A stretch of DNA of 22,289 nucleotides. Origin: Roridomyces roridus. Its lineage: Eukaryota; Basidiomycota; Agaricomycetes; Agaricales; Mycenaceae. The stretch lies in the NCBI GenBank assembly GCA_029378245.1, contig JARKIF010000390.1, positions 1-22,289 of the forward strand, written 5' to 3'. The position numbers were made by a program, and so were the translations under genes. Positions 1 through 11,246 of this stretch are shown piece after piece. Within the stretch, counting starts at the first letter, position 1; each line of letters begins with the position of its first letter. The notes beneath the pieces were generated by a model, which was not told the DNA's origin, made no database searches, and saw only the letters and a program-made list of their open reading frames with translations.

Positions 1-699
1 GACCAGGGGTGTTGCAAGGAATGGATCGAAGCTGCTGGACAGAACCACATGCTTGAGGGCTGGCGCATCTGCGAAGAGAGCCACTGGTGTTTCGGGGCGC
101 TCCCCCCAACTCTCTATGCCTATTGTACACTGCGGAGCATGGGCATGGCTCCTGCTGCGAGGCTACGCAGTCTCTCGACGGTAGGTAAATTTCCAGATCT
201 TGCCAGCGCGACGCATGCTGCGGGAGTGCTCCGATGCTCTCCTCGACTATGGTCTTATCGTCAGGCCGTCTTCATTGGATAGTCCATCCGAATGGATAGG
301 GCAGTTTCGAAGCGTTGGAGCCACATCTTGAGCAGATCTCGCTGTCGAGCCTGACGTCGGGGATAGAAAAACAGCCTCCAGCGTGCTCCAGAGCGCAGGT
401 GTAGCCAATGCCACATCGCGCCATTGGCGACAGATTTGGAGGAGAAACGACGGTGACTTCTTTCCGATAAAGCTCGGCCGATGCAGGTACGAGGGGGAGG
501 AATTGCAACAAGATTTCGGACGTGATTTCGGTGGGGAGCGTCAGGATGGGAAATTTGTACTCTGCGAGCGTTTGGTTGCATTTTCGCGCTCGGCGAGAAG
601 TGGGGCCATGAGCCGCTGGAGTTTCTCTATTTCGGCATCCAGCTGCGCAATACGAGCACGAGCAGTAGAACGCCGTTTCTGGTCGGATGAGGAGGCCAT
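1..699 (-). pseudogene. F-box-like protein gene, multiply frameshifted, 3' end off the window
   Basis: Reads leftward from an ATG at 699. The N-terminus (MASSSDQKRR...) is a short charged coiled coil (ARIAQLDAEIEKLQ), followed by the F-box-like core (FPILTLPTEITSEILLQFLP), then WRDVALATPALWS, then DLLKMWLQRFETALSIRMDYP, and finally ALKHVVLSSSFDPFLATPLV at the window edge. This order is typical of the large Agaricomycete F-box-like family, whose members serve as substrate receptors in SCF ubiquitin ligases. The conserved blocks lie in different frames: changes fall near 570, 422, 340, 260, 185 and 124. About ten residues usually found before WRDVAL (the LGQICR-type segment) are also missing. 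Within each block I see no stop, so either a recently decayed gene or a run of assembly indels would fit. As written it cannot give one protein. Family assignment is good; status as a true pseudogene is less sure. Confidence 0.75.
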
Positions 700-1813
700 C
701 TGAAATTTGAAAGGCGGAAGAGATGAGCAGTTTGATGGCTTTGTCAACTTGCTCTTGACCACAAGAACTCTAGAAGCCGTCTCATGGAAAATCCAGCCTA
801 TATGTAGCGGGCGGCGCTCGAACGTTGCACACTCCATGTTCCGCCGACCTCGTTAGACTCCATGACATTTCTTGCTTGGCCCACGATCTCAAACAGTCAA
901 GCAATGTCAACTCCAGGACTGGTTTATTTCAAGCATAGGGCTCTACAACGACGAGGATGGCGCGTTCGGCATGTCGAGCTATAGAATACGTTGTCGGCAA
1001 CGTCTCTGACACCACCCCTCTCTCGCTCGCCGTTTAGCAATGCATCACGACGGCCTCCGCCGTGCGGCGTGCTTTCACATGCCGAAGGAGCGACCGCCCT
1101 CGTCGCGCTCGTCTACATTTCACGCTCTCCTTTCCACAGCTCTCGGAGAATGGGTCCTCCAGCGCGCCACCTCTCCATCGCTCTCGAAAACTGGCACTCG
1201 AGCGCCCCGGCTTCGAGCTCTCCTCACCACATTCGAGCATTGGCAGTCTATCACCACCCACGCACGTCCTCTGTACCCCGACGACGTTCCTATGGACGTC
1301 TAGGAGGACAGATATTAGCCCGTTGCCGCTGTACAGAAACCAAGGCATCACAACCGTTCTTCCGAGTCCCGACGGCGGCGTAGGCGTGCGTTGCTTGCCG
1401 TCGTTGGCGGCTACCTCAATATCTTTTCCAAATCACCACCTTGGTGGAAAGACTACCTTCGGCTTGGTGCCGACACACGCTTGGACCTCTTCGCTCGCGG
1501 GCTTTTAGTGACCAGAATACGATCGCTTGGCAGAAGCCAGGCTATGGATGTAACGTACATCTAAAACTACAACTACCTTATGCACCTTGCGAAGTGCATC
1601 TCTCTCTCTTGAAATGTCTTGAAATGTGACCTTGACCATGGGAATCGAATCGGAATGGCAGACTTGTGATGACTTGGATTTCATTCTGGTGAGCAACTAC
1701 TACATATTATACACGCAACGTACGCAGCACGACCATGTATGTCTTTCATAATATATGCTGTTTTTGCTTTTCTTTCGCGTCTACACCCGCTGACCATTCA
1801 AAGGCCCAAGGCC
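700..1813. other. No recognisable gene (intergenic)
   Basis: About 1.1 kb between the start of the F-box relic and the stop of the kinase gene. Several open frames overlap on both strands between 990 and 1510, but their translations are low-complexity (Ser, Pro, Arg rich), show no domain motif, and overlap one another as chance frames in GC-rich DNA do. I see no tRNA, tandem repeat or splice-supported gene here. Confidence 0.5.
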
Positions 1814-3385
1814 TTAATAATTCCAGCCCAATTCATTACACCTCCGGCGCCACAGTATGCGCAAGTCTCGCATGGCGCGCTTCACCTTGCTCTCCTTGAC
1901 GTCAGGAGGAGGCGCGAAGGAGCCGCAGGTAGCACCGTTGGCCGCGAAGGCGGGCGCAGCTCCCATGATGCTTGGGTCATCCGCGGGATGAGATTTGCGA
2001 TAGGCTGCGTCCGTCGTGTGGGATGACAACGAGTGCCATTCGGAGTCATCTGACGACGACAAACTCGAGTCGGATCCAAAGTAGACCTCCGAATCCGGTG
2101 CGGTGGGGAAGGGTAATGCAGAGTCAAAGTCGGAGGGAACGTGCGGGTAAGTGTATATGGGAATATCCGACCGCCGGGGTTTAAGAGGACCACTGCGTTG
2201 AAACGCAGGCCTATACTTGTGCTTGTCCAAGATACACTGAGGAACACCCGGCGGAAGCTGCTCCATCCACACCTCGGGAGGCGCAGGGTAGGGCGGGAGA
2301 CCCTCGATGCGTCCTGGACCTCTCCACCAAACCTGTTTGCGAACAACGAGGGCTGCCGTGTGCACATCGATCTCGTCGATGTACAGGTCGTCCAACTTCT
2401 GCACCTGCTCGTTGAACTCCAACAGAGAGGGCCGCTCCGCAGGTTCGAGGGTGAAGAAGCGCGAGCAGAGCCTGGCGAAGGGGAAGGAGATGGGGAAGCG
2501 GTCCCGGAGGTATCTCTTGCGATGACGGAGGAAGATGCCGTAGCGAACGTCCTCTACGGGACGGGCAGAGTACCAGACGGCCTGTCTGGTGATCATGTTG
2601 AAGAGTGTAACACCCATGGCCCAATAGTCGCTGCGTGCAGCACTGTAGGAGCCAGGGCCGGCGCCGAGGTCAAAGGATTCTGAGACGGGTGTCAGTCGTT
2701 GACGGAGAAGAGCAATATAAAAACGTACCAGGCGTCATGTAGGCCGCCGTACCAAAACCAAGCTGCTCATTGATATCCTCCGTGGTCGCCAGCCCAAAGT
2801 CGGTGAGACAGGGGTTGCAGCCCCAGTAATCGACGAGGACGTGAGACGGCTTGATATTTCTGTGATAAACGCCCTGCTTGTGGCAAAAGAGCACAGCGTC
2901 GGTGAGCTGGCCAAACGTGCGCTTGATCAGGGCGGAATTGCGCTGGTAAACACCAGACCTGATGGCGTGGACGAGGGTACCCATGGCCTGAAAGTCCATG
3001 ACGAGGAAAAAGTAACCCCTCTCCACGAAATGGCCGTGGAGGGAGACCACGTTGGATGGCTGGAGACGCGGGAGTGCATGGCAAACTCGCGCTCGTAGAT
3101 TGCAGGGTCCTCCTCGTACGACTTGGGTTTCCGCAGAATCTTGACCGCCCACACTTTGTTGACCACGGAGGAGGATGAGGAGAACGAAGAGGAGAACGAC
3201 GACGAAGCCGCAGATGACCACGACGAGCGGCGGGAGGAGGGTTCAGAGTCGGGGTCTACTTCGCCAGTTTCGACGGCCTTGTAGAGCTTGGCGTACGACT
3301 CGGCGCCGATGAACTTTTCGAGGTAGAGAGCACCAGCGTCGACGTAGTCGCCTGTGATTTCGGGAAGACGTTTGATGACAGGCAT
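1814..3385 (-). CDS. Protein-kinase-fold protein, probable pseudokinase, one frameshift
   Basis: Two exons, 3385-2729 and 2679-1814, flank a 49-bp intron (gtacgt...ctcag). Restoring one missing C near 3053 gives an open frame of about 507 residues; without it the kinase domain is cut at about residue 111. Residue numbers below are on the corrected frame. VAVK-type lysine: K82 (VWAVKILRK). Glycine loop: weak (FIGAESYAKLY). Catalytic loop: YHRNIKPSH (174-182), so the HRD aspartate is Asn and the downstream metal-binding Asn is His. DFG is intact at 196-198, and the activation segment ends GTAAYMTPE. A Ser-rich insert sits at 49-74. After the C-lobe comes a Ser/Asp-rich, proline-containing tail. 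The catalytic-loop changes suggest a pseudokinase or an atypical kinase, perhaps a regulatory scaffold. The frameshift may be real or an assembly error. Substrate unknown. Confidence 0.82.
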
Positions 3386-3619
3386 TGTGAGACAGTAGTG
3401 GTGGTTGTGGTAGAAGAGAGAGAAGCGGTGAGGGTTAGGAGTCGAAGTGCTCGCTTTTTATGGGTTAGAGAAGTGAGACACTCCTATTCCGCGGAAGCAG
3501 TCTAGACGCATCTGGTCCCGCGGAAGGGATTCTAGGCCAGAGTCTACTCCTGAGCGGACAGAGGAGGCGAAAGACGGGGTTGATGCCCCACATTGGACTA
3601 GAACGAGATATTTTCTAGT
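3386..3619. promoter_or_regulatory. Kinase gene promoter region with a CCGCGGAAG direct repeat
   Basis: This interval is upstream of the leftward kinase gene and downstream of the ene-reductase stop. It holds two copies of CCGCGGAAG (3489-3497 and 3518-3526), each followed a few bases later by TCTAG, 29 bp apart. CCGCGG is palindromic, and paired GC-rich palindromes are a common form of fungal transcription-factor site, but no factor can be named. Regulatory function is inferred from position only. Confidence 0.3.
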
Positions 3620-4938
<1,319 letters not shown>

Positions 4939-5542
4939 GTATCCGCTGCGACGCCATTCTTTCGTGTTTTTATGTCGTCTGACCTGTCAGCGTTGGCCAA
5001 TTTTCTGTACGAAGCACCTCAGTAAGCATCTTCCGATTTATATTCCTTTCGAACCTCTCTGGCCGCCGTAAACAATGCGCCGATTCTTGGGTCGGACATT
5101 GATGGTGTCACGTGATAGCGAGCCGCAAGCCCATTGCGTCGCAGGATCTTGGTCGGATGCTCCGAAAATGCTTTCGTTGTGTCCGGCACCTCCCAACGCA
5201 CCACCACCCATCCTGAGCGTTTCTTCTCCGCTTTTCTTCTCCACAAATTTTCCGATGTGTCTCTCCCTCCCCAATACCTCCTTCGGGCCGAATGAGATGG
5301 TGTGTGCTCGTAACGCTAGGCGTCAGCACGGCTCCTTCGGGGACGACGAGGAGAAACGGTCGAGTTTCTGGCAGCGAGTCAGCTCGATGAATGACAGAAA
5401 TGCGATAAGACCCACGAGCACGCAAAACCAAAAGAATTGGGAGCCCTCTGAACGTGTTGCGCAGTGTCTTCAGCCAGACCGAATGGGGTGATCCTTGCGA
5501 CACAAATCAGCACTCCGGCGTCGATCTTCAATGTAAAGCTTA
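4939..5542. other. Upstream region of the ene-reductase; no convincing gene
   Basis: Holds the presumed promoter of the leftward ene-reductase. On the minus strand at about 5345-5455 one frame reads a hydrophobic stretch (FWFCVLVGLIAFLSFIEL) resembling a transmembrane helix. It has no start codon and I found no clean splice joining it to the ORF at 5543-6058. It could be a lost exon of that gene or chance. Confidence 0.3.
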
Positions 5543-6058
5543 CTAGTAGTTCGACGCATCTGTGGAAGCCCGTAGGTCGGCCTCGGCAACAGCTCCTCCT
5601 CTAACAACCAGCCCAATGCCCTTGATGGGCCGGGTAACCCAGGCGCCCACCAATTCGGTGATTAAACCACTCTCTGCGCCAGCCTTGCCTCGAAGAGCGA
5701 AGCCGGTCGCACCAACGCGTGCTCCATCCGGATTCCGCAAGTGGAGACGCAGTGTCAAAGGGAGTGCGATGATGTCGGTGGAGATAGCTGGGCACCCATG
5801 GGACAAGGTATCGTATGCCTTGAAGATGAACGTCTTTGCGGGAGTCTGGAGACGGTGTATGTAGTTCAATGACAAGTATGGCAATCCAAGCAGCACACAC
5901 CAGACCGAAACCCTCCTCACTGTCCTGGTCCAAGACGATCCCGACCATCGCAGATAAATCGGAAGACGGACGAGCAGGTCCACCCTGGATTTAATGGCCG
6001 AGACTTGAGAAAGGTAGTGACTTCGGCCGGGTGCTGAGACTGTCTCCCTTTGTTGCAT
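5543..6058 (-). CDS. Hypothetical protein, 171 aa, not recognised
   Basis: Open from ATG at 6058 to TAG at 5543. Third codon positions look coding-like, especially from about residue 75 on. The N-terminal third is basic; then comes a moderately hydrophobic stretch (VWCVLLGLPYLSLNYI), and a Gly/Ala/Val-rich C-terminal half (GARVGATGFALRGKAGAESG, GLVVRGGAVAEADL). No family motif was recognised. A 75-bp GT-AG intron (gtgagg...ctccag, about 5853-5927) could remove the hydrophobic stretch without changing frame, so the exon structure is uncertain. It is transcribed away from the F-box array, whose first start lies about 210 bp off, so the two could share a promoter. It could also be a non-coding frame. 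Confidence 0.4.
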   Translation of the reverse strand: MQQRETVSAPGRSHYLSQVSAIKSRVDLLVRLPIYLRWSGSSWTRTVRRVSVWCVLLGLPYLSLNYIHRLQTPAKTFIFKAYDTLSHGCPAISTDIIALPLTLRLHLRNPDGARVGATGFALRGKAGAESGLITELVGAWVTRPIKGIGLVVRGGAVAEADLRASTDASNY

Positions 6059-6205
6059 GAACGTTGGAATGCCAGACGGGAGGATTCGACTTCAAGACGC
6101 GGTTTTTGGGGCGGCCGTGCTCGAGTGCGTCCATGGGTTGTCTTTGGTGATACCCGGCCCAACCAGGGGAGGCAGTTTGCTAGTATGTAGTCGCGGCATG
6201 AGTGC

Positions 6206-6243
6206 AAGAAGAAAGTGTTCGATCAAGAAGAAAGTGTTCGATC
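6206..6243. repeat. Perfect 19-bp tandem duplication before the first F-box gene
   Basis: The unit AAGAAGAAAGTGTTCGATC occurs twice head to tail (6206-6224 and 6225-6243), ending 26 bp before the chosen ATG at 6270. As 19 is not a multiple of three, the duplication shifts any frame crossing it, which favours a start downstream of it. It probably lies in the 5' leader. Confidence 0.9.
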
Positions 6244-6269
6244 AGATAGATGGCTTGCTCCGAGACCGA

Positions 6270-7446
6270 ATGAGTATGAACGCCAACAGTCCCAGTCTGT
6301 TCAAGGTCCAGGAACTCGTCGATTACTGCATCGATTTCCTCTGCGATTCTCGTCCAGACCTGCAGCGATGCGCACTGGTCTGTCGCTCTTGGGTCCGTCC
6401 TGCTCAACGCTTACTTTTCCGAAACTGGACGTTTCTGGACGGTGTACCAGACAGTCGGCGACTCGACGCTCTGGAGCACTTATCTCACTCACCGGAGCTA
6501 CTGCATGCTACTGTGAGGCTCCAGACGCGTCTTTCGTTTCTCGACGAGCCCAATTTCTCGGCTCTCTTACCCCACTTGAGGCGGCTACGGGAACTTCACG
6601 TCGGTGGAGTGTCTCCGTGGTCCACGAGCGCGTTGTCCTCTACGGCGATGGTAAATCTTGGAGCACTCCTCGATCTACCTTTGATACAACGCGTCGAGCT
6701 GGCCTATACATACCTCGACTTGACTGCGTTTCTACGTATTTGGGACGGATGCTCAAAGAACATAAAGCACCTGGTCCTCAAAGAACGTGTCATCGACGGT
6801 GGTTTCGACATCATAGACGGTGATGTAGACATCTGGGAGTCGCTTCCGTCTTCGGGGAATCGGGTGGCGGAGATCCACTTAGATTCACTCGATATTTCAG
6901 ACGATGACATAGGATGGCTTGCCACCGACGCTTTTCCGTTCGGCTTGTCGCAACTTACGACGCTGTCGTTGACCGTCTATTCGGAAACTCTGTTCGATTG
7001 GAACGCACTCGGCATTGCATCAGCCACAATCGAGAGTCTAGAGCTTGCACTGTACTATCCCGTCAGTTTTTTTTTTCCATGCTCCGACGACGTCTAAAAC
7101 GAAATTTCAGCGTGTACCGGACAATCATATTCAACTAGGTGCACTGACAAGCCTACGAACTCTCACTTTCAGGACGAGATCCATATTCAGTGGCGTATTG
7201 GCCTGTCTCTCCACCGTCCCACCCAACAACGCGGTCACTACAGTTCACATGTTTCCTCGTCACCGGCCCCCAAAAGGCACTCTTTTGTCAATCGATAGCC
7301 TTCTTGCGACATTTCCAATGTTGGAGAAAGTGGGAATCGAATGGGCCTGGGGCGAGAATGACCTCTTTGAATGCCTCCAGGAGTTGCGCTCAAGGGAGTT
7401 GCTCTCCGTTTCCATTTTGCCCTCTGCGCCTGCCACGAATGCCTGA
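6270..7446 (+). CDS. F-box / LRR-like protein, array copy A
   Basis: Two exons, 6270-7061 and 7111-7446, around a 49-bp intron (gtcagt...tttcag); about 375 aa. The F-box-like domain is at the N-terminus, about residues 9-52 (KVQELVDYCIDFL, LQRCALVCRSW, LFRNWTFL). A region with spaced Leu/Ile periodicity follows (LRRLRELHVGGV, LPLIQRVELAY, IKHLVLKERVI, LSQLTTLSLTV), as in leucine-rich-repeat-like substrate-binding halves of fungal F-box proteins. Expected role: SCF ubiquitin-ligase adaptor; substrate unknown. The frame stays open upstream to 6057, but starts at 6270 or 6276 were preferred: they place the F-box at the N-terminus as in copies B and C, and a 19-bp duplication lies just upstream. 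The splice acceptor matches the same position in both paralogues. Intact reading frame. Confidence 0.85.
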
Positions 7447-7529
7447 CCGCGGGGACGCGTCGGCACGTGACAACCATTCTTGTCCCAGAAACAGGGGTAC
7501 TCCCTTGTCCGGACGCCACTCTCGCCAGC

Positions 7530-8718
7530 ATGGATCCCCCTTCCACACCACTCGAAATTCAGGAACTAGTCGACCATTGTATCGATTTCCTGCACGATTC
7601 ACGCCGGGATTTGAAACGATACGCCCTCGTCTGTCGCGCTTGGCTTTATCCCGCTCAATTCCATTTATTTCGGAACTGGACCTTCCTGGACACTGCGACA
7701 GACCAGCATCGCCGCATAGCGCAGCTGGACCGTATGCCCATGTCCCCGGGTGTCCTTCGCCTCGTCGTGCGGCTTCAGGCTCAGCTGCAATACGTCTATA
7801 GGCCCCAATTCTCGACGTTTCTTCCACAGTTTACGAGACTGCAGGAGCTTCGTATCGGTGGAGTCTATTTGCCATCCAGCTCCACGTACTGGATGAGCAT
7901 GATGACGGTTAAAAGGCTACTCAGCATACCATCGATACAGCGCGTCGAGCTGTATTGCACATTCCATCACCTGGCCCCATTTTTACGGCTGTGGGAGGGA
8001 TGCTCGGATAACATTCAACACCTGGCGCTTGGTCGCGTCATTATCACGGGGCGCGCGGACGACTGGGTCATCCCCTCGTCTCTCGTTCGTCGAACGACTC
8101 GCATCCGATTGGAGACTCTCGTCATCTCATATGGCGCTTTCATCAGGCGTTGGGTGGCTGCAGATGCCTGTCCATTCGATTTCTCGCGGCTTACGAAATT
8201 GACGCTGCGTATGGTGGAGCACGTTGGGGCGTTCAAGTGGGGACCACTCAGTGGTTCGTTGGCCACGATTGAAGAATTGGATCTCACTATGATACAAGTA
8301 AGCGTCCATCTTCACCCCTCGATATTTATTTATTCATCCTATCCAGCAAATGCCAAGGGCCGGCCCTCCACCCCATATCGACCTCAGCCAATTCAAACGT
8401 TTGCGAATCCTCGCTCTTCGCTCGTTTGATTCGGAAACAACGGTCAACATCTTGGACACGCTCTCCACCGTCCATCCACATAACCGCATCCTGATTAGCC
8501 GGATTTCGCTCTTTCCGTCCTTGCTCACGATTGAAGCGCTCACGCGGCTCGACACGCTTCTGACAACCCTGCCTCTCCTTGAGCTCGTGGAAGTGAAATT
8601 GGGATGGGCGTGGACCAGCGAGGTCTACCGCTTGACGGTGGCGGAGGATTATCTCCCTCTGTTACGCTCGCGGTACCTGCTTACCGTCGTGGAGACGCGT
8701 GGTTCTGACCTAAACTGA
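7530..8718 (+). CDS. F-box / LRR-like protein, array copy B
   Basis: Two exons, 7530-8297 and 8347-8718, around a 49-bp intron (gtaagc...atccag); about 379 aa. The N-terminus reads PLEIQELVDHCIDFLHDS, DLKRYALVCRAW and LFRNWTFLDT, nearly colinear with copy A. The Leu-rich half also aligns (LQELRIGGV, IPSIQRVELYC, IQHLALGRVII, LTKLTLRM, then IDLSQFKRLRILAL after the intron). Its start lies only 83 bp after the copy A stop, so promoter space is very short and a shared transcript with A is possible. A and B look closer to each other than either is to C. Intact frame; substrate of the predicted SCF complex unknown. Confidence 0.87.
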
Positions 8719-8852
8719 CTGGCTCTTACTTGTATCATTTTTTTTTTTTTCGTTGGATGGATGGGACGGATGGATTGTTCTGGACCGTAATTATTTAGAA
8801 GTGGCTTAATTGTATCGTTCTGCTGCGTTTCTCAGTCTGCTGGCACACACAG

Positions 8853-8957
8853 CCTGCGGCAAAATCTCACATTGCCCGCGATGGAAGATGTCAATGAGTC
8901 TTGATGACTGTACACATTGCCTGCTGCGAAATCTCTGTCATGAGTCTTGATGACTGT
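8853..8957. repeat. Imperfect direct repeat between F-box copies B and C
   Basis: Two units align. CCTGCGGCAAAATCTC (8853-8868) pairs with CCTGCTGCGAAATCTC (8920-8935), and a perfect 18-bp ATGAGTCTTGATGACTGT recurs at 8894-8911 and 8940-8957. The second unit lacks about 20 bp between its two halves. It lies in the 555-bp gap between copies B and C, where I see no gene, and looks like a local duplication with a later deletion. Confidence 0.85.
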
Positions 8958-9273
8958 TGTTTACTGCTCACTTGACCGCGACCACCACCATCTCGCTTTG
9001 CCACTTGCCTACTCTCGCTCCCTTTGGCCGGGTTATCTAACCAGTTATCCATCGTTCAACGCATGCTGCCATGATCCTTGGACTCACTGCTGTATGGTAG
9101 CGACTGCTTTCATTACGGTGACTCTGATTGACTGTCCGCTGTGCCTCAAGCACTGACTTTTCAGCTAGAAGCCAATCATGCGCAGCATTATCGACGTTTA
9201 ATAACGGATCGTTTATCCCAACTGTCAAGTTGCAACTGTCCTGGCAACGAAATTGCAGCAGTGCTGGCAATAA

Positions 9274-10465
9274 ATGAACCTCCATACCACCCGCAGTCTT
9301 TCCTGCATGAACGCTCTTGGGATTCAAGAAATCGTCGACTGCTGCCTCGATTTCCTCCACGACTCGAACGAACTGCGTACCTGCGCACTTGTAGGACCTC
9401 TCTGGACTTGCGCAGCGCGGAGACATCTATTCCACAGTCTCCGTTTCGATTTGGATTTGGACGGACGGAATCGTTTGGATCGATTATCCCGCTCGGATGG
9501 GTTCACCGGATTTCGGTTCGTTCGGAAATTACAAGTCAACACGAGTTGTATCTGCGACGCGTTCCTTTCCATGATTCCGACTTTCACTGGCCTACAACAA
9601 ATCTACGTCTCGGGCACCCGCCCTGAACCTCTGGATACCGCAGCCCTATCCGCACTCCTAAGTCTACCCACTCTCACCTGCGTCGCAATATCCTGCGTCT
9701 TCCAAGATATATCTGCGTTTATACAGATTTGGATAGGGTGCTCGCAGAGCATTAGGCACTTGGAGCTCAGCTGCCCCATTCTCGGGCTCAACCACCCCTG
9801 GTCGGTGCCTGGCGCGCACTCCGCAGCAAGCATCGGACTCGACTCGTTGCGTCTCCTGAACGCAAAATCCGTACTCCCATGGCTTGTCACAAACTGCCCG
9901 TTCTCCTTCCAAAAACTCAGTAGATTGGAAGTGGGTACCCACAGCGAGATATTAAGCTGGGATATAATCGACCCAGAAACAATCCAGGTTTTTCAATTCA
10001 CCGCCATATCCGTGAGTGATTCCCTCTTCGCGATGAATTCTTTGTTCAATGATGCCACAGACCCACGCCCCCATCGACCTCGGTCGATTCACGCGACTCC
10101 GCCATCTAATCGTCCGCATCTCCGGCGACGACCCAGTCCAAATGGCCGTCAACACCTTCTCCACAGCGCACACTACACACCGTGATCTCACATCCATACT
10201 CGTCTTCCCCACCTCCACCTCTCCCTCCGGCTTATCCCAGCTCGACGACAGTCTCACCCAGATTTCCACCTTATCACGCGTCGAGGTCCGGATGGATCGC
10301 GCGAGGCGGGGTATACCCGGTTTTGTGGAAGAGATGTTTCCTGGATTGGCTACGCGGGGCTTGTTGTCGGGCAGGGGCCGGGGGGCTTCGAATTCTCAGC
10401 CTCCCGGGCCATCGCCATTGATCGGGGGCCTTGACGAGGATTCCGACTGTCGTCAGCAGCTGTAG
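9274..10465 (+). CDS. F-box / LRR-like protein, array copy C
   Basis: Two exons, 9274-10011 and 10061-10465, around a 49-bp intron (gtgagt...ccacag); about 380 aa from 9274, or 369 aa from the in-frame ATG at 9307. The F-box-like start reads GIQEIVDCCLDFLHDS, LRTCALVGPLW and HLFHSLRF. It is shorter than in A and B, with fewer residues between the DS and the CALV block. The Leu-rich half follows (LQQIYVSGT, LPTLTCVAISC, IRHLELSCPI, FQKLSRLEVGT, and LGRFTRLRHLIV after the intron). The C-terminus runs about 30 residues past the point where copies A and B stop and is Gly, Ser, Pro and Asp rich, so a changed stop or altered end is possible. It is the most diverged member. Confidence 0.82.
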
Positions 10466-11246
10466 TCTCCAATCTACATCTACTGGCCGCTCAATGGATC
10501 CGAACTCCATGCCATGTATAGCGACCGATGGATATGGGAGGGCGTGGGATGGATCCAGTGGCTTGGACCGCCGCCGGTGTATTCCTGCGTTTAATTCTGA
10601 ATCCGAGTCGAGAGTGAATTGTATTATTTCGAGCTCGTTCTTTGCGACTGACGACGCGGGTGGATCTCCCGTGGGTAGTATCCAAGAACGCGCCGCGACG
10701 CGTCCGTTTAGCCGACTAGTGCATGATGTGGCATGACCGAGGGTGACCGCGAGTCCGAATTCGCGAAGCATCATCAGCATCAGAAAGATATCGGTTGTAA
10801 CCACCCACTGTATACATCCTATCGTGCACTAGGCCGCCGTAACGCAATGTGTAGATTGGATGTATGGTATATTATACAGTGTAGTGCTCCGACCGAGAGG
10901 GTTTGTAAATTTAGGAGCTGGCATGATGCATGCATGTCATCTCCATCTCCATCTCCATCTCCACGCAAAAATATGTAGACCTTGAACCCGAGATGCAGAA
11001 CAGAGCAATACAGCAGCACGTTACACAATGATAAGCAGTAGCAATGAAGAACTTGAAATAAAGGGTCCCAGGGCCCCAGCAGAGGTATCCACCACCACTA
11101 TATAATGCACAACGCACACAAGTCGTCGTCGACGACGATTAGATATTAATCCTGCCCTGAGAACGATGTGAGGTCGTGTACGAGGTGCAAGACGAACGAA
11201 GGAACGCACCTTGACATTAACCCGAGCAACCGACCATTTGCAAACA
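10466..11246. other. Convergent intergenic region with a hexamer repeat and a palindrome
   Basis: Lies between the stops of F-box copy C (+) and the SH3 gene (-). Open frames on both strands around 10430-10800 overlap and show no domain; I do not call them. There is a four-unit (CATCTC) microsatellite at 10938-10961 and a perfect 16-bp palindrome, TCGTCGTCGACGACGA, at 11123-11138. The rest, near the SH3 gene, is probably its 3' untranslated region. Confidence 0.5.

Noticed and set aside
991..1508. Overlapping 105-148 aa frames on both strands
   Set aside because: Low-complexity Ser/Pro/Arg translations with no motif, overlapping in several frames; typical chance frames in GC-rich DNA.
10274..10804. 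176-aa minus-strand frame across the end of F-box copy C
   Set aside because: Overlaps a supported exon on the other strand and shows no domain; treated as antisense shadow.
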